Numbered from the stretch's first letter, positions 17,301 through 25,638 are shown. The stretch: DNA of 64,000 nt from Thiosulfatihalobacter marinus (GCF_016019955.1 NZ_JAECRZ010000002.1:310001-374000), one strand, 5' to 3'. The notes: generated by a model not told the origin, from the sequence alone. A program made the numbers and translations.

Positions 17301-19275
17301 GGTCTTTGGACGCGAGGTGTCTCATGTCTTCCCCAAGGCGGGCCGCTACCCGGTGACATTGCGGGTGGATGACGGATCGGGCCTGAGCAATGCGCGCGAT
17401 GTGGATGCCACGACGGTCATCATCAACGCACCGCCAATGGCGGCGGCGGGAGGCAACCGCAATGTGTGTTCGGGGCAGTCGATCCTGTTCGATGCTTCGG
17501 CCTCGAGCGATGCGGATGGCGATCTGTTGCGCTATGCGTGGGATTTCGGGGACGGCACGCAGTCGGAGATCGTGAACCCGACCAAGACGTATGAGTTGCC
17601 GGGCACCTATCCCGTGACGCTGCGCGTGGCGGATGAAAGCGGATCGGAGCGCGGCACGGATATGGACCGGATCGCAGTGATCGTGCAGGAAGGCCCGATT
17701 GCCGATGCCGGCAAGGATCTGACCATCTGTGTCAATCAGGAAGTGCGGCTGGATGGAACCGGATCCACCGATGCGGACGGGTCCGTCAATGCGTTTGAAT
17801 GGACATTCGGCGATGGCAGCCGCGCCAGCGGGGCGACGCCGGTCAAGAGCTTTGAGCGCGCCGGTACCTATGCCGTGACCCTGACCATTACCGGCGACGC
17901 CAAGGGGCAGTGCAGCCCGCTGGACACCGACACGGTGAATGTGACGGTGTTGCCCGCGCGCAGCCAGTCGATCGAGGCGGTGGAGCGTGCTCCGGTCGGA
18001 GAGGCGGTGCGGTTCGCGGTGGTTCTTGGGGATGAAACCGGGACCGGTGCGCCGACGGCCTATCGCTGGAGTTTCTCGGATGGCGGTAGCGCCGAGGGTG
18101 CGGAAGTCAGCTATGCCTTCACCGAACCGGGCACCTATCTTGCAACGCTGGAAACCTCGCTTGAGGGCGAGCAGCTGGATTGCGGCACGCTTGTCACCCG
18201 TCACCAGATCATCGTGAACGCGGCGCCGCAGCCGGCCATTGACGGGCCCGAGGTTGTGGCCGTGGGCGAGCTGGTCAGTTTCGATGCGGGTGGTTCGGTG
18301 GACACCGATGGCGTGATCACCAGCTTTGCCTGGGATTATGGCGACGGGACCACCGGCACGGGCGTGGTGGGCAGCCACAGCTTTACCGAGCCGGGCACCT
18401 ACACCCTGCGCCTGCGGATCGAGGACGATGCGAATGTGGGCAACAGCGTGGCCGAGATAGAGCGCGAAGTGGTGGTGAACCCGGCGCCGATTGCGGGGCT
18501 GGAAACGCCGCCCGCCCTGTGTGTTGGAACGCCGCGCCAGTGGGCGGTCACGACGGAACCGGGGGTGGACGTGACCTGGCAGTTTGGTGACGGTGCTACG
18601 GCAGTGGGGACATCGGTGGAGCATGTCTTTGACAGGCCGGGGCTGTATCCGGTGGCCGTGACCACGAATGACGGGCGCGGATTGCCCAATTCGGTTTATC
18701 GCGAAGAGGTTTATGCGCGGGTCAATGCGGTTCCCGAGGCCGACGCGGGACCGGATCGGCTGGTGTGTCCGGGTGAGGACGTGACGTTCAGCGCCGGGGC
18801 CTATGACGCGGACGGACAGATCGCGCGCCTGATCTGGCGTTTTTCGGACGGGATCGAGATGGAAGGGGCCGAAGTGCGCCGCAGCTTTGACACGCCGGGG
18901 CCGTTGGAAGTGGAGCTGAGCGTCATGGATGACAGCGGCGCCATCTGCAATGTGGGTACGGACATGGCGGCGATCCTGGTCAATGGCGCGCCGCAGGTCG
19001 ATGCCGGGCCCGACCGTCAAACCCCGGTGGGGGCAGCGCATGACGTGCTGCGGTTCGATGCCAGCGGCGCCAGCGATCCGGACGGTCAGGGGCTTTTCAT
19101 CAACTGGGACTTTGGCGACCAGACCAATATGGCCGGCGCGGTGGCGCGTCATCGCTTTGCCAGCCCGGGCACCTATACGGTGACGGTCACGGCGCGTGAC
19201 AGCACGGGGCTGGCCTGTGGCGTGGCGACAGACACGGCCAAGGTGACGGCCGTGGCGCGGGAGACCGGCAACTGA
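14389..19275 (+). CDS. Giant exported protein with 15 PKD repeats
   Basis: The frame is 1,628 codons from a GTG that overlaps the previous stop; an ATG at 14398 is an alternative. A signal peptide ends at about VSAQD. Residues 30-340 form a region I do not recognise (VPKDMRDRLYVRIFDPEMSG). From about residue 345 to the end there are 15 units of 80-90 residues with the PKD signature W-x-F-G-D-G; unit 7 is degenerate (WEFDD) and units 11, 14 and 15 vary. There is no membrane anchor or sorting signal at the C-terminus. PKD units usually act in surface binding or as spacers. The TGA overlaps the ATG of the adenylate cyclase gene (TGATG), which argues that the products work together. Confidence 0.9.
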   Translation: MTGMNELMHRVRRLGLFATLVLGATGVSAQDMAPPLDQGLLVVYGVLAPTREGDVDNKETIFFSVPKDMRDRLYVRIFDPEMSGEHDFRYGRYGNTRTVYRISGGDGAYSGVTLPEPVRSGSQPRKVRKAELMATMPGEVLREETFAGDPATSGTWVSIGSVRARQGEVIGDRAWFRLDVLGADGDDGNGFNVDISLARDVHRRPEGLEMVAYQPTVRWPGGNIGTRVEFLNPGGGPVTVQNFDGAAGDLRLNGMYADTVLRASGQNQWLSEEVAPGEELLAITLKGGFETPNDITLSVFDQTGAALPINMPPRQAPNPERPAALPRARELADCSSVAFDGSFEGADPLLSYRWDFGDGGTSDEPVIVYSYATAGRLEARLRVLEAGTRAARGNEASVPVHVRVAPRAEAGMPVTVAPGDVVPFDASGSVPSDSPITSYLWTFGDGDVSALPSVEKVYGEPGAYRAVLRVMDDSNHPCNFGVSTRLVTVNFPPVAEAGTDMNTIVGRPITLDGSASYDVDGAILYHDWDMGDGTELEGARITHIFTEPGVYSVALSVTDDSGVSNATSQDRLTIRVNAPPVPVIEGPGEPVAVGEAVLLDGSKSSDADGVILSYLWDFGDGAMGEGETAEYAWASPGVYEVTLTVIDNSGTGSATQTARFEVIVNTRPFAEAGPDQFVTASEVQFDGGASRDIDGRIAQYLWEFGDGRTGQGPRPVHSYERPGTYQVALTVTDDSGAPQSSNRDTMTVTVNAAPIADAGPALTVAPGEEFVLDAGASIDPDGRIAAYVWRFGDGTTKAGERVSYALTRPGLHRVRLEVTDDFAGGGASDEGEVLITVNEQPVAVAGPDIRIAPDETVRFDGRGSFDRDGKLAGYRWEFDDLQKPLEAAVIERAWPTAGIYNARLVVRDASGVANSAATDTVTIQVNHRPEADAGPVIDTDRLSVRLDGGGSSDADGDALIYMWDFGDGSAPVFGREVSHVFPKAGRYPVTLRVDDGSGLSNARDVDATTVIINAPPMAAAGGNRNVCSGQSILFDASASSDADGDLLRYAWDFGDGTQSEIVNPTKTYELPGTYPVTLRVADESGSERGTDMDRIAVIVQEGPIADAGKDLTICVNQEVRLDGTGSTDADGSVNAFEWTFGDGSRASGATPVKSFERAGTYAVTLTITGDAKGQCSPLDTDTVNVTVLPARSQSIEAVERAPVGEAVRFAVVLGDETGTGAPTAYRWSFSDGGSAEGAEVSYAFTEPGTYLATLETSLEGEQLDCGTLVTRHQIIVNAAPQPAIDGPEVVAVGELVSFDAGGSVDTDGVITSFAWDYGDGTTGTGVVGSHSFTEPGTYTLRLRIEDDANVGNSVAEIEREVVVNPAPIAGLETPPALCVGTPRQWAVTTEPGVDVTWQFGDGATAVGTSVEHVFDRPGLYPVAVTTNDGRGLPNSVYREEVYARVNAVPEADAGPDRLVCPGEDVTFSAGAYDADGQIARLIWRFSDGIEMEGAEVRRSFDTPGPLEVELSVMDDSGAICNVGTDMAAILVNGAPQVDAGPDRQTPVGAAHDVLRFDASGASDPDGQGLFINWDFGDQTNMAGAVARHRFASPGTYTVTVTARDSTGLACGVATDTAKVTAVARETGN

Positions 19276-21011
19276 TGCGGTTTCCGCTACCGCTCAAGTT
19301 TTTCCTGTTTGCGGCCATGGTGGCAGTGGTGCCGCTTGCGCTTGTGGGGCAGAACCTTGTCCAGATCACCCGCGATGAGTTGAAAAGTGCGGCCAACGAG
19401 GATCTGACCGGTGTGGCCGCGCAATTGCGCAGCGAGTTTGACAACCTGTACCAGGGGCGCTGGCTGGCGCCGTTGATGGTGATCCGGTCCGGTGTGGATA
19501 ACCCGGACCTGGATGTGGCGCAGAAGGTTTCGTTGCTGACGCTTGGGATGCAGCAGCTGGACAGTGTCATCGCCCTGCAATTGAGCGTGGAAGGCTCGAA
19601 TATTCCGATGCTGGTGTCCGACCAGAGCTTTTCGCAGAAACTGCAAGCCGCCGGGCTGGATCCGAACTCCATTCTGGCGGCGTCCGGTGAGTTGATAGCC
19701 AGTATCGAGGGAACCGGGCAGTTTGGACGACCGCTGATCAGCCGGATCGGTGAAACCGGCGATTGGATTGCCACTCTGGCGCTGCCCATGGAAACGCGGA
19801 TCGCGGGGCGGGGGCTGACGCTTGTTGCGCGAATCGATCTGGCGTCGCTGCGCCGGTCGGTCGAGCGCCACCCGTTCAACCAGCGCGGCGAGATCACGAT
19901 TGTCGATCACGCCGGGCGGCGGGCGTTGGTGGACAACCCGGAAGTGATCGCGAACCGGGCCATCGTTGCCTCGGCCATGCCGCTGATCGTTGCGGGCGCG
20001 CGGGCGGACGCGCTGGAAAACTATGTCCGCCCGGACGGGACGGTGATGTTGGGGGCCTATGCCTTTCCCGACTGGTTTCCCTGGGCGGTGATCACGGAAC
20101 TGAGCGAGGAGAATGCCTATGCGGTGATCTACCGGATGATGGAGCGCATCGTGGTTGTCGGTGCGTTGGGCTTTGCGGCGGCCACGGCTGCGGCGCTGAT
20201 CTTTTCGCGCAGGCTGACCGGACCAATTGTGAAGATTGGCCGGGTGGCGGATGCAATCGGTGAGGGGGATTTTGCGGCGCGCGTTGAAAAGGTGCGGACG
20301 CGGGACGAGATTGGCGATCTGGCCACGCGGATCAACGTGATGGCCGGGCAATTGGGCGAGCGGCTGGAATTGATGAAATTTGTCAGCCACGAGACCATGA
20401 GCGCCATTCAGAAACAGGATGGCGGTGCAATACGGCGCGGCGGCGAGCGGCGCGATGTCACGATGCTGTTTTCGGATATTCGCGGCTATACCGCATTTTC
20501 CGAAACGGTCACGCCGGAAGAGGTGATCGAGGTTCTGAACCGTTACTTCGAGTTTCAGTCCGAGATCGTCGAGCGCCATGGCGGGGATATCGACAAGTTT
20601 GTCGGTGACGAGTTGATGGCCATGTTCGTGGGCGAGGACAAGGAGGATCGCGCCGTGCGTTGCGGGGTGGAGATTCGGAATTCCCTAGCCGAGCATTTCG
20701 GCGGCAAGGATGGCGGGCACGAGCTTGCGGTGGGGATCGGGATCGCCTCGGGGCATGTTGTGCTGGGCGCGATGGGCGCGCGTCAGCGGATGGATTACAC
20801 GGTGCTTGGGTCTACCGTTAATCTGGCGGCCCGGCTGTGTTCAAAGGCGGGGCCGTGGCAGGTTCTGGTGGATCGCGCAACGTCCGACCTGGTGGATTTG
20901 GATCTGCGGGTCGAGCCGCTGGAAGCGGTGGTGTTGAAGGGGTATGCCGATCCGGTGCCGGTGTTCCTGGCGGATTTCGAGCCTGACGCGCTTGAGGCCG
21001 AAGAGGCCTGA
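19275..21011 (+). CDS. Membrane class III adenylate cyclase with extracytoplasmic sensor domain
   Basis: The 578-aa protein has a membrane helix (about 9-26), a periplasmic region of about 260 residues that looks like a double CACHE sensor, a second helix (about 288-309), a HAMP linker (to about 362) and a C-terminal cyclase domain. The cyclase keeps both metal-binding aspartates, D401 in FSDIRGYT and D445 in FVGDELMAMF. Lys441 and Thr509 (MDYTVLG) match the adenine-selecting pair of bacterial adenylate cyclases, and Asn516 and Arg520 in VNLAAR match the transition-state pair. It should therefore be an active adenylate cyclase. It is the last gene of a coupled operon with two large exported proteins, which suggests that they feed signals to its sensor. 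Confidence 0.92.
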   Translation: MRFPLPLKFFLFAAMVAVVPLALVGQNLVQITRDELKSAANEDLTGVAAQLRSEFDNLYQGRWLAPLMVIRSGVDNPDLDVAQKVSLLTLGMQQLDSVIALQLSVEGSNIPMLVSDQSFSQKLQAAGLDPNSILAASGELIASIEGTGQFGRPLISRIGETGDWIATLALPMETRIAGRGLTLVARIDLASLRRSVERHPFNQRGEITIVDHAGRRALVDNPEVIANRAIVASAMPLIVAGARADALENYVRPDGTVMLGAYAFPDWFPWAVITELSEENAYAVIYRMMERIVVVGALGFAAATAAALIFSRRLTGPIVKIGRVADAIGEGDFAARVEKVRTRDEIGDLATRINVMAGQLGERLELMKFVSHETMSAIQKQDGGAIRRGGERRDVTMLFSDIRGYTAFSETVTPEEVIEVLNRYFEFQSEIVERHGGDIDKFVGDELMAMFVGEDKEDRAVRCGVEIRNSLAEHFGGKDGGHELAVGIGIASGHVVLGAMGARQRMDYTVLGSTVNLAARLCSKAGPWQVLVDRATSDLVDLDLRVEPLEAVVLKGYADPVPVFLADFEPDALEAEEA

Positions 21012-21036
21012 CGCATGTGGTTGGCACGCGCCGAAG

Positions 21037-21342
21037 CTATTTGACGGCGATTTCCTGACGCAGCGCACCGGTGATGCGATCATAGATCAGGATGCGGTTG
21101 TCATCGGTGACAACGGCAAACCAGCCCGGCGCGGCGGTCACGGCCACAGCACCTGCGCCATCCGGAAGGGAAATCTCTTCGGGCAGGACCGGGCCGCTGT
21201 CGCGGAAACGGATGACAAGCAGCGCGACCACCACTACAAGCCCGAGAATCATTACCGCTGTCAGCCCTGTCACCAGCAGGCGCAGCAGCTTCAGATTGGC
21301 CGGTTCAGCCGGCTCCGGAGATTGATCCATGTCGGATGCCAT
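21037..21342 (-). CDS. Small single-span membrane protein (DUF6476-like)
   Basis: This protein is 101 aa from the ATG at 21342, or 97 aa from the ATG at 21330. A proline-rich acidic N-terminus is followed by one membrane helix (about residues 24-45, VTGLTAVMILGLVVVVALLVI) and an extracytoplasmic domain that includes PGWFAVVTDDNRILIYD, reminiscent of a single beta-propeller blade. It matches a conserved Rhodobacterales protein of unknown function. Its start overlaps head to head with the start of rluD, so each promoter must lie within the other gene. Confidence 0.75.
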   Translation of the reverse strand: MASDMDQSPEPAEPANLKLLRLLVTGLTAVMILGLVVVVALLVIRFRDSGPVLPEEISLPDGAGAVAVTAAPGWFAVVTDDNRILIYDRITGALRQEIAVK

Positions 21343-22369
21343 GTCGGAGACTCTTGTGTCTTTCGTGATTGCGGAGAACCCGCCCAAGCGCCTTGATAAG
21401 GCGCTTTCGCGCGATGTGCCAGAGGCGGCGGTATTGTCGCGCACGCGGCTGGCCCGGCTGATCGCGTCGGGAGCGGTGCGGCTGGACGGGGCGGTGGCGA
21501 CGGACCCGAAGGCGCGGGTGCATGGGGGTGAGGTGGTTGAGATCGCGGTGCCAAGGGCCGAAGAAAGCCATATCGGCCCCGAGGATATTCCATTGGACGT
21601 GGTGTTCGAGGATGACGATCTGATTGTGATCAACAAGCCGACGGGCATGGTGGTTCATCCCGCGCCGGGGACACCGAATGGCACGCTGGTGAACGCGCTG
21701 CTGCATCATTGCGGTGATACACTGTCGGGTGTGGGAGGCATGAAACGGCCCGGAATCGTGCACCGGATCGACAAGGAAACCAGTGGCTTGCTGGTGGTGG
21801 CCAAGACGGACGTGGCGCATCAGGGGCTGGCGGCCCAGTTCGAGGCGCACAGCGTGGAGCGATATTACCGGGCGGTGTGCAATGGAGTGCCCGATGCCAA
21901 TGATCCGCGGCTGCGCGGCGTGCGCGGCGTCAGTTTCGAGCCGGGCAATATCATGCGCATCACAACCCAGCTGGCGCGCCACAAGACCGACCGGCAACGC
22001 CAGGCGGTGCTGTTCGAGGGCGGGCGCCATGCGGTCACGCGGGTGCGAATCGTCGAGCCGTTCGGAAACCCGGCGGCGGCGGCGCTGGTGGAATGCTGGC
22101 TTGAAACCGGGCGGACACACCAGATTCGGGTGCATATGGCCCATACAGGGCACGGGTTGATCGGGGATCCGGTTTATGGCGGGCGCCGCAAGCTGGCCGA
22201 AAAGGCGATCGGGCCGGCGGGCGCCGAGGCAGCGCGCGGATTTGCGCGGCAGGCGTTGCACGCGGCGGTCCTGGGATTCGGGCATCCGGTCAGTGGTGAA
22301 ACCCTGCGGTTCGAGGCACCGATCCCGGACGACATGGCGGCGCTGATCGTCGCGTTGCGGGACGGCTAG
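21329..22369 (+). CDS. rluD: RluD-type 23S rRNA pseudouridine synthase
   Basis: This 346-aa enzyme converts uridines to pseudouridine, in RluD at helix 69 of 23S rRNA. An S4 RNA-binding domain lies at the N-terminus (about residues 15-70: RLDKALSRDVPE, SRTRLARLIASGAV). The catalytic motif HRIDKETSGLLVVAK holds the essential aspartate, and LETGRTHQIRVHMA is the conserved C-terminal motif. The first ATG (21329) has a GGAG eleven bases upstream and was kept; a second ATG lies at 21341. The 5' end overlaps the start of the divergent membrane protein gene. Confidence 0.93.
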   Translation: MSDAMSETLVSFVIAENPPKRLDKALSRDVPEAAVLSRTRLARLIASGAVRLDGAVATDPKARVHGGEVVEIAVPRAEESHIGPEDIPLDVVFEDDDLIVINKPTGMVVHPAPGTPNGTLVNALLHHCGDTLSGVGGMKRPGIVHRIDKETSGLLVVAKTDVAHQGLAAQFEAHSVERYYRAVCNGVPDANDPRLRGVRGVSFEPGNIMRITTQLARHKTDRQRQAVLFEGGRHAVTRVRIVEPFGNPAAAALVECWLETGRTHQIRVHMAHTGHGLIGDPVYGGRRKLAEKAIGPAGAEAARGFARQALHAAVLGFGHPVSGETLRFEAPIPDDMAALIVALRDG

Positions 22370-22542
22370 GGCGGATTTGTGCCCGTGATTCACAGGATTT
22401 ATCACGATTTCGGGAGATTTTGAGGCTGGCACCCTGAGGGTCTTGCCGTCACAATCTGCACATGGTCGTGAATTCGTGGATGTACGCTGTCAAACCTGCC
22501 GCAGATACCTTAGTCTTTTGTTAAAGAAATATCCTGTCGTCC

Positions 22543-22570
22543 CTTGAATGGGCGTGTGCGCTCACTAGAT
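22543..22570 (+). promoter_or_regulatory. Candidate sigma-32 (heat shock) promoter of rpoH
   Basis: CTTGAA (22543-22548) and CTAGAT (22565-22570) are separated by 16 bases and lie 39 bp before the rpoH ATG. The -35 element matches the CTTGAA of alphaproteobacterial heat-shock promoters, and the -10 element is a partial match. Autoregulation of rpoH would fit. Confidence 0.5.
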
Positions 22571-22608
22571 CGATGTTAAGGCAATAAACATTTGGGAGGC
22601 CGAGTACC

Positions 22609-23505
22609 ATGAGCAACTATGCAAACCTTCCCGCCCCGACGCCGGAAGGCGGGCTGAACCGGTATCTTCAGGAAATCCGGAAATTCCCTCTGTTGGAGCC
22701 GGAAGAGGAATACATGCTGGCCAAACGCTGGGTCGAGGAACAGGACGCGGCGTCGGCGCATAAAATGGTTACGTCACACCTGCGGCTGGCGGCAAAGATC
22801 GCCATGGGCTACCGCGGCTATGGGCTGCCACAGGCCGAGGTGATTTCCGAGGCCAATGTGGGCCTGATGCAGGCGGTCAAGCGGTTCGACCCTGAAAAAG
22901 GGTTCCGCCTGGCGACCTATGCGATGTGGTGGATCCGTGCGAGCATTCAGGAATACATCCTGCGGTCCTGGAGCCTTGTCAAACTGGGCACGACCAGCGC
23001 GCAGAAAAAGCTGTTCTTCAACCTGCGCAAGGCCAAGGCCCGTATCGGTGCGCTGGAGGACGGTGATCTGCGGCCAGAAAACGTGGCCCGGATTGCCCAT
23101 GATCTGGGCGTGACCGAAGACGAGGTCATCTCGATGAACCGGCGCCTGTCGGGCGGCGATGCCTCGTTGAATGCGCAAGTCGGCTCTGAGGGTGAAGGCA
23201 CCATGGAGTGGCAGGACTGGCTGGAGGATGAAAGCGCCGATCAGGCTTCGGATTACGAGGCGCGCGACGAACTGGAAGCGCGGCGCGAGTTGCTGGCCAA
23301 GGCGATGGACGTTCTGAATGACCGCGAAAAGGACATTCTGACCCAGCGCCGCCTGATGGAAAACACGGTCACTCTGGAAGATCTGAGCGGGCAATATGGT
23401 GTCAGCCGTGAACGTATCCGCCAGATCGAGGTGCGGGCTTTTGAAAAGCTGCAAAAGAGGATGCGTGAATTGGCGGCGTCGCGCGGGATGCTGAGCGCCT
23501 CGTGA
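22609..23505 (+). CDS. rpoH: RNA polymerase heat-shock sigma factor RpoH
   Basis: This 298-aa sigma-70 family factor directs transcription of heat-shock genes. Region 2 includes SHLRLAAKIAMGYRGYGLP and RLATYAMWWIRASIQEYILRSWSLVK. The RpoH box, QKKLFFNLRK, follows at about residues 136-145 and separates sigma-32 proteins from other sigma factors. Region 4 contains the helix-turn-helix TLEDLSGQYGVSRERIRQIE. Rhodobacteraceae often carry two RpoH proteins; which one this is cannot be decided from here. A Shine-Dalgarno GGGAGG precedes the ATG, a heat-shock-like promoter lies upstream, and a clear terminator follows. Confidence 0.96.
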   Translation: MSNYANLPAPTPEGGLNRYLQEIRKFPLLEPEEEYMLAKRWVEEQDAASAHKMVTSHLRLAAKIAMGYRGYGLPQAEVISEANVGLMQAVKRFDPEKGFRLATYAMWWIRASIQEYILRSWSLVKLGTTSAQKKLFFNLRKAKARIGALEDGDLRPENVARIAHDLGVTEDEVISMNRRLSGGDASLNAQVGSEGEGTMEWQDWLEDESADQASDYEARDELEARRELLAKAMDVLNDREKDILTQRRLMENTVTLEDLSGQYGVSRERIRQIEVRAFEKLQKRMRELAASRGMLSAS

Positions 23506-23538
23506 TCACGGCTTGGCTTGTGTCCGCGAACATCCTAG

Positions 23539-23568
23539 CCTCTCACCTGACCGGGTGAGAGGCTTTTT
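23539..23568 (+). terminator. Intrinsic terminator after rpoH
   Basis: CCTCTCACC (23539-23547) pairs perfectly with GGTGAGAGG (23554-23562), with a six-base loop and five T after one C. It lies 33 bp after the rpoH stop and just before the next gene's start. Confidence 0.88.
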
Positions 23569-23582
23569 CGTGGGCATGTGTG

Positions 23583-24521
23583 ATGGGTGACAAGGGTCTG
23601 GTGGTGCATCTTCCCGAGGCGTGGCTGGCAGACCGCACGCAGATGTTGCCGTTCTATCACAAGCTGTTCGAGGGGCTGGACCGTCTGGGCGTTGATTGGG
23701 CCGCAGAACGGATTGACAGGGAGGCGGCGCTGGCGCGGATTGAACGCGACGGAAAATTCCACATTTTCAACCACGGTCGTGTTGTGCACCCCCGGGCGCT
23801 GAACGCGGGCGTGGCCTACATCTATCCGTTCTGGAACCTGGACCCGCAGGGCATCCGCGCGTTTTCGTCGATTGGCGCGGCGCCGTTTCGCGCCCATACG
23901 GTGGATGCGGACAAGGCACGGGCATTTCTGGGAAAGCTGCGGGCGCGGTGGGTGGACGAGCGGGCATCGCGCTATGAACAGCCCGACTCGCGCGAGGATT
24001 TGCCCGAGGGCGCCGTGGCGGTATTCTTTCAAAGCGAGGCCCATCGCGGGGTCGGGGAAACCTGCCACATGGATCGCTGGGCCATGCTGGATGCCGTGCT
24101 GAAGGGGTGGGACGGGCCGGTTATCGTCAAGCCGCACCCGCGCGAGATGGACGAAGCCATGTTTGCGCGGCTGCTGGAGGTGCAGGCACGCGAGGCCAGG
24201 CTGGTGATCAGCCAGGGCAATATTCATGATATTCTGGAGGTGGCGGCGCGGGTGGTGACAATCAATTCGGCAGTGGGCATCGAGGCCTATCTGCATCGCA
24301 AGCCGGTAATCCTGTGCGGGCAGGCGGATTTTCATCACATCGCGGATGTCGCGCGGTCGCCGCAAGAGGTGGTGGACCTGTTGGAGGCACCGCCCCGGGG
24401 GCGTGTCTATGCCAAATACCTGTACTGGTATTTCCGAAAAAGATGTGTGGATGTGGGGCGTGCGGATGTTGCAACCCAGGTGTTGCGGAAGATAGCGCTA
24501 ACGGGTTACGCAATGGAATGA
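23583..24521 (+). CDS. Capsule-synthesis-fold protein (KpsS/KpsC-like), function unknown
   Basis: The product is 312 aa from the ATG at 23583. The C-terminal half has the signature of Capsule_synth proteins: VIVKPHPREMDE at about residues 180-191, then TINSAVGIEAYLHRKPVILCG at about 224-244, comparable with the KpsS and KpsC genes near the start of this window. The N-terminal half (FNHGRVVHPRALNAGVAYIYPFWN) is less conserved. A sugar or Kdo transferase role is possible but is inference. It lies directly after the rpoH terminator and has little room for a promoter, and it is not next to other capsule genes. Confidence 0.72.
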   Translation: MGDKGLVVHLPEAWLADRTQMLPFYHKLFEGLDRLGVDWAAERIDREAALARIERDGKFHIFNHGRVVHPRALNAGVAYIYPFWNLDPQGIRAFSSIGAAPFRAHTVDADKARAFLGKLRARWVDERASRYEQPDSREDLPEGAVAVFFQSEAHRGVGETCHMDRWAMLDAVLKGWDGPVIVKPHPREMDEAMFARLLEVQAREARLVISQGNIHDILEVAARVVTINSAVGIEAYLHRKPVILCGQADFHHIADVARSPQEVVDLLEAPPRGRVYAKYLYWYFRKRCVDVGRADVATQVLRKIALTGYAME

Positions 24522-24566
24522 CAGGAATGGCCGGGCCTGTACCGGGCAGCAAAGGAGGGAAGCGGG

Positions 24567-25535
24567 ATGAGTGAAAATGTTGTGCGTTGGGGGATTCTGG
24601 GCGCGGCCAATTTTGCGCGTCAGCATATGGCGCCGGCCATTCACGCGGCGCATGGCGCAGAGTTGGTGGCGCTGGCCACGTCGCGGCCCGAGAAAGCCGC
24701 CGGGTTTCAGAGTTTTGCACCTGGGCTGCGTGTTCATGACAGCTATGAGGCGCTGCTGAGTGACCCGGAGGTGGATGCCATTTATGTCCCGCTTCCCAAC
24801 CACATGCATGTGGATTGGTCGATCCGGGCGCTGGAGGCGGGCAAGGCGGTTTTGTGCGAAAAGCCTGTGGGCATGGATGTCGCGGAAATCGACCGTTTGA
24901 TTGGGGCGCGCAACTCGGCGGGGTTGCTGGCGGCCGAGGCCTTTATGGTCGTGCACCATCCTCAGTGGCAACGGGCGCGTGATCTTTTGGCCGAGGGCGC
25001 GGTGGGCCGTTTGGGGCATGTGAACGCGGCATTTTCCTATTTCAACGATGACATGGGCAATATCCGAAACCAGGCTGCCACGGGTGGCGGCGGGCTGCGC
25101 GATATCGGAGTGTATGTGATGGGATCGGTCCGGTTTGCGACCGGTCAGGAGCCGGAAGGGCTGGAGTATTCCCGCGTGCAAATACAGGATGGTGTTGATC
25201 TGTTTGCCGATATGGGCTTTCGCTTTGAGGGGTTCACCTATCAGGCCTACACATCAATCCGCATGGCCAATCGGCAAGAGGTGCATTTCCACGGCGACAA
25301 GGGGGTGATGAGCCTGAGTTGCCCGTTCAATGCCGGGGTGTTCGATCAGGCGGAGCTGCGAATTTCCTATCCGGATCAACGGGTTGTGGTGGAGCGGTTT
25401 CCGGGCGTGAACCAATACGTCTTGCAGGTGGAAGCCTTTGGGCGAAGCCTTTTGACGGGGGTGCCCTATGCCTGGACGCTGGAGCAGGCGCGCGGAACAC
25501 AAGCCATGATCGATACGGTCCTGGCCTCGGCCTAG
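24567..25535 (+). CDS. Gfo/Idh/MocA family oxidoreductase
   Basis: This 322-aa NAD(P)-dependent sugar or inositol dehydrogenase-type protein opens with the Rossmann motif WGILGAANFARQHM. The family's EKP motif occurs in LCEKPVGMD at about residues 94-102. The middle region, ATGGGGLRDIGVYVMG at about residues 171-186, corresponds to the conserved GGG-x2-D-x-G-x-Y substrate-site motif. The pattern is near D-xylose 1-dehydrogenase-like members, but the substrate cannot be assigned. AGGAGG lies before the ATG. A strong hairpin follows the stop. Confidence 0.9.
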   Translation: MSENVVRWGILGAANFARQHMAPAIHAAHGAELVALATSRPEKAAGFQSFAPGLRVHDSYEALLSDPEVDAIYVPLPNHMHVDWSIRALEAGKAVLCEKPVGMDVAEIDRLIGARNSAGLLAAEAFMVVHHPQWQRARDLLAEGAVGRLGHVNAAFSYFNDDMGNIRNQAATGGGGLRDIGVYVMGSVRFATGQEPEGLEYSRVQIQDGVDLFADMGFRFEGFTYQAYTSIRMANRQEVHFHGDKGVMSLSCPFNAGVFDQAELRISYPDQRVVVERFPGVNQYVLQVEAFGRSLLTGVPYAWTLEQARGTQAMIDTVLASA

Positions 25536-25550
25536 GTGTTTGATCCTGGG

Positions 25551-25601
25551 GCCGGGGGCCGGTCAACGCCCACCCACCCGCCCCGTTGCCCGGCCCCCGG
25601 C
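25551..25601 (+). terminator. Long GC hairpin after the oxidoreductase gene
   Basis: GCCGGGGGCCGG (25551-25562) and CCGGCCCCCGGC (25590-25601) are a perfect 12-bp inverted repeat, extended by CAACG/CGTTG after a small bulge. There is no T-run, so it may act as a transcript-end stabiliser or a Rho-assisted terminator rather than an intrinsic one. Confidence 0.5.
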
Positions 25602-25638
25602 GGCGCGCTATCGTGATGGTGTGTGACAGGAGGCAGCC

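Noticed and set aside
15430..19130. CRISPR or other direct repeat array
   Set aside because: The periodic similarity comes from PKD codons at 240-270-bp spacing and is not exact at DNA level.
23580..24521. Capsule gene cluster next to rpoH
   Set aside because: Only one Capsule_synth-like gene is there, and its neighbours are a sigma factor and an oxidoreductase.
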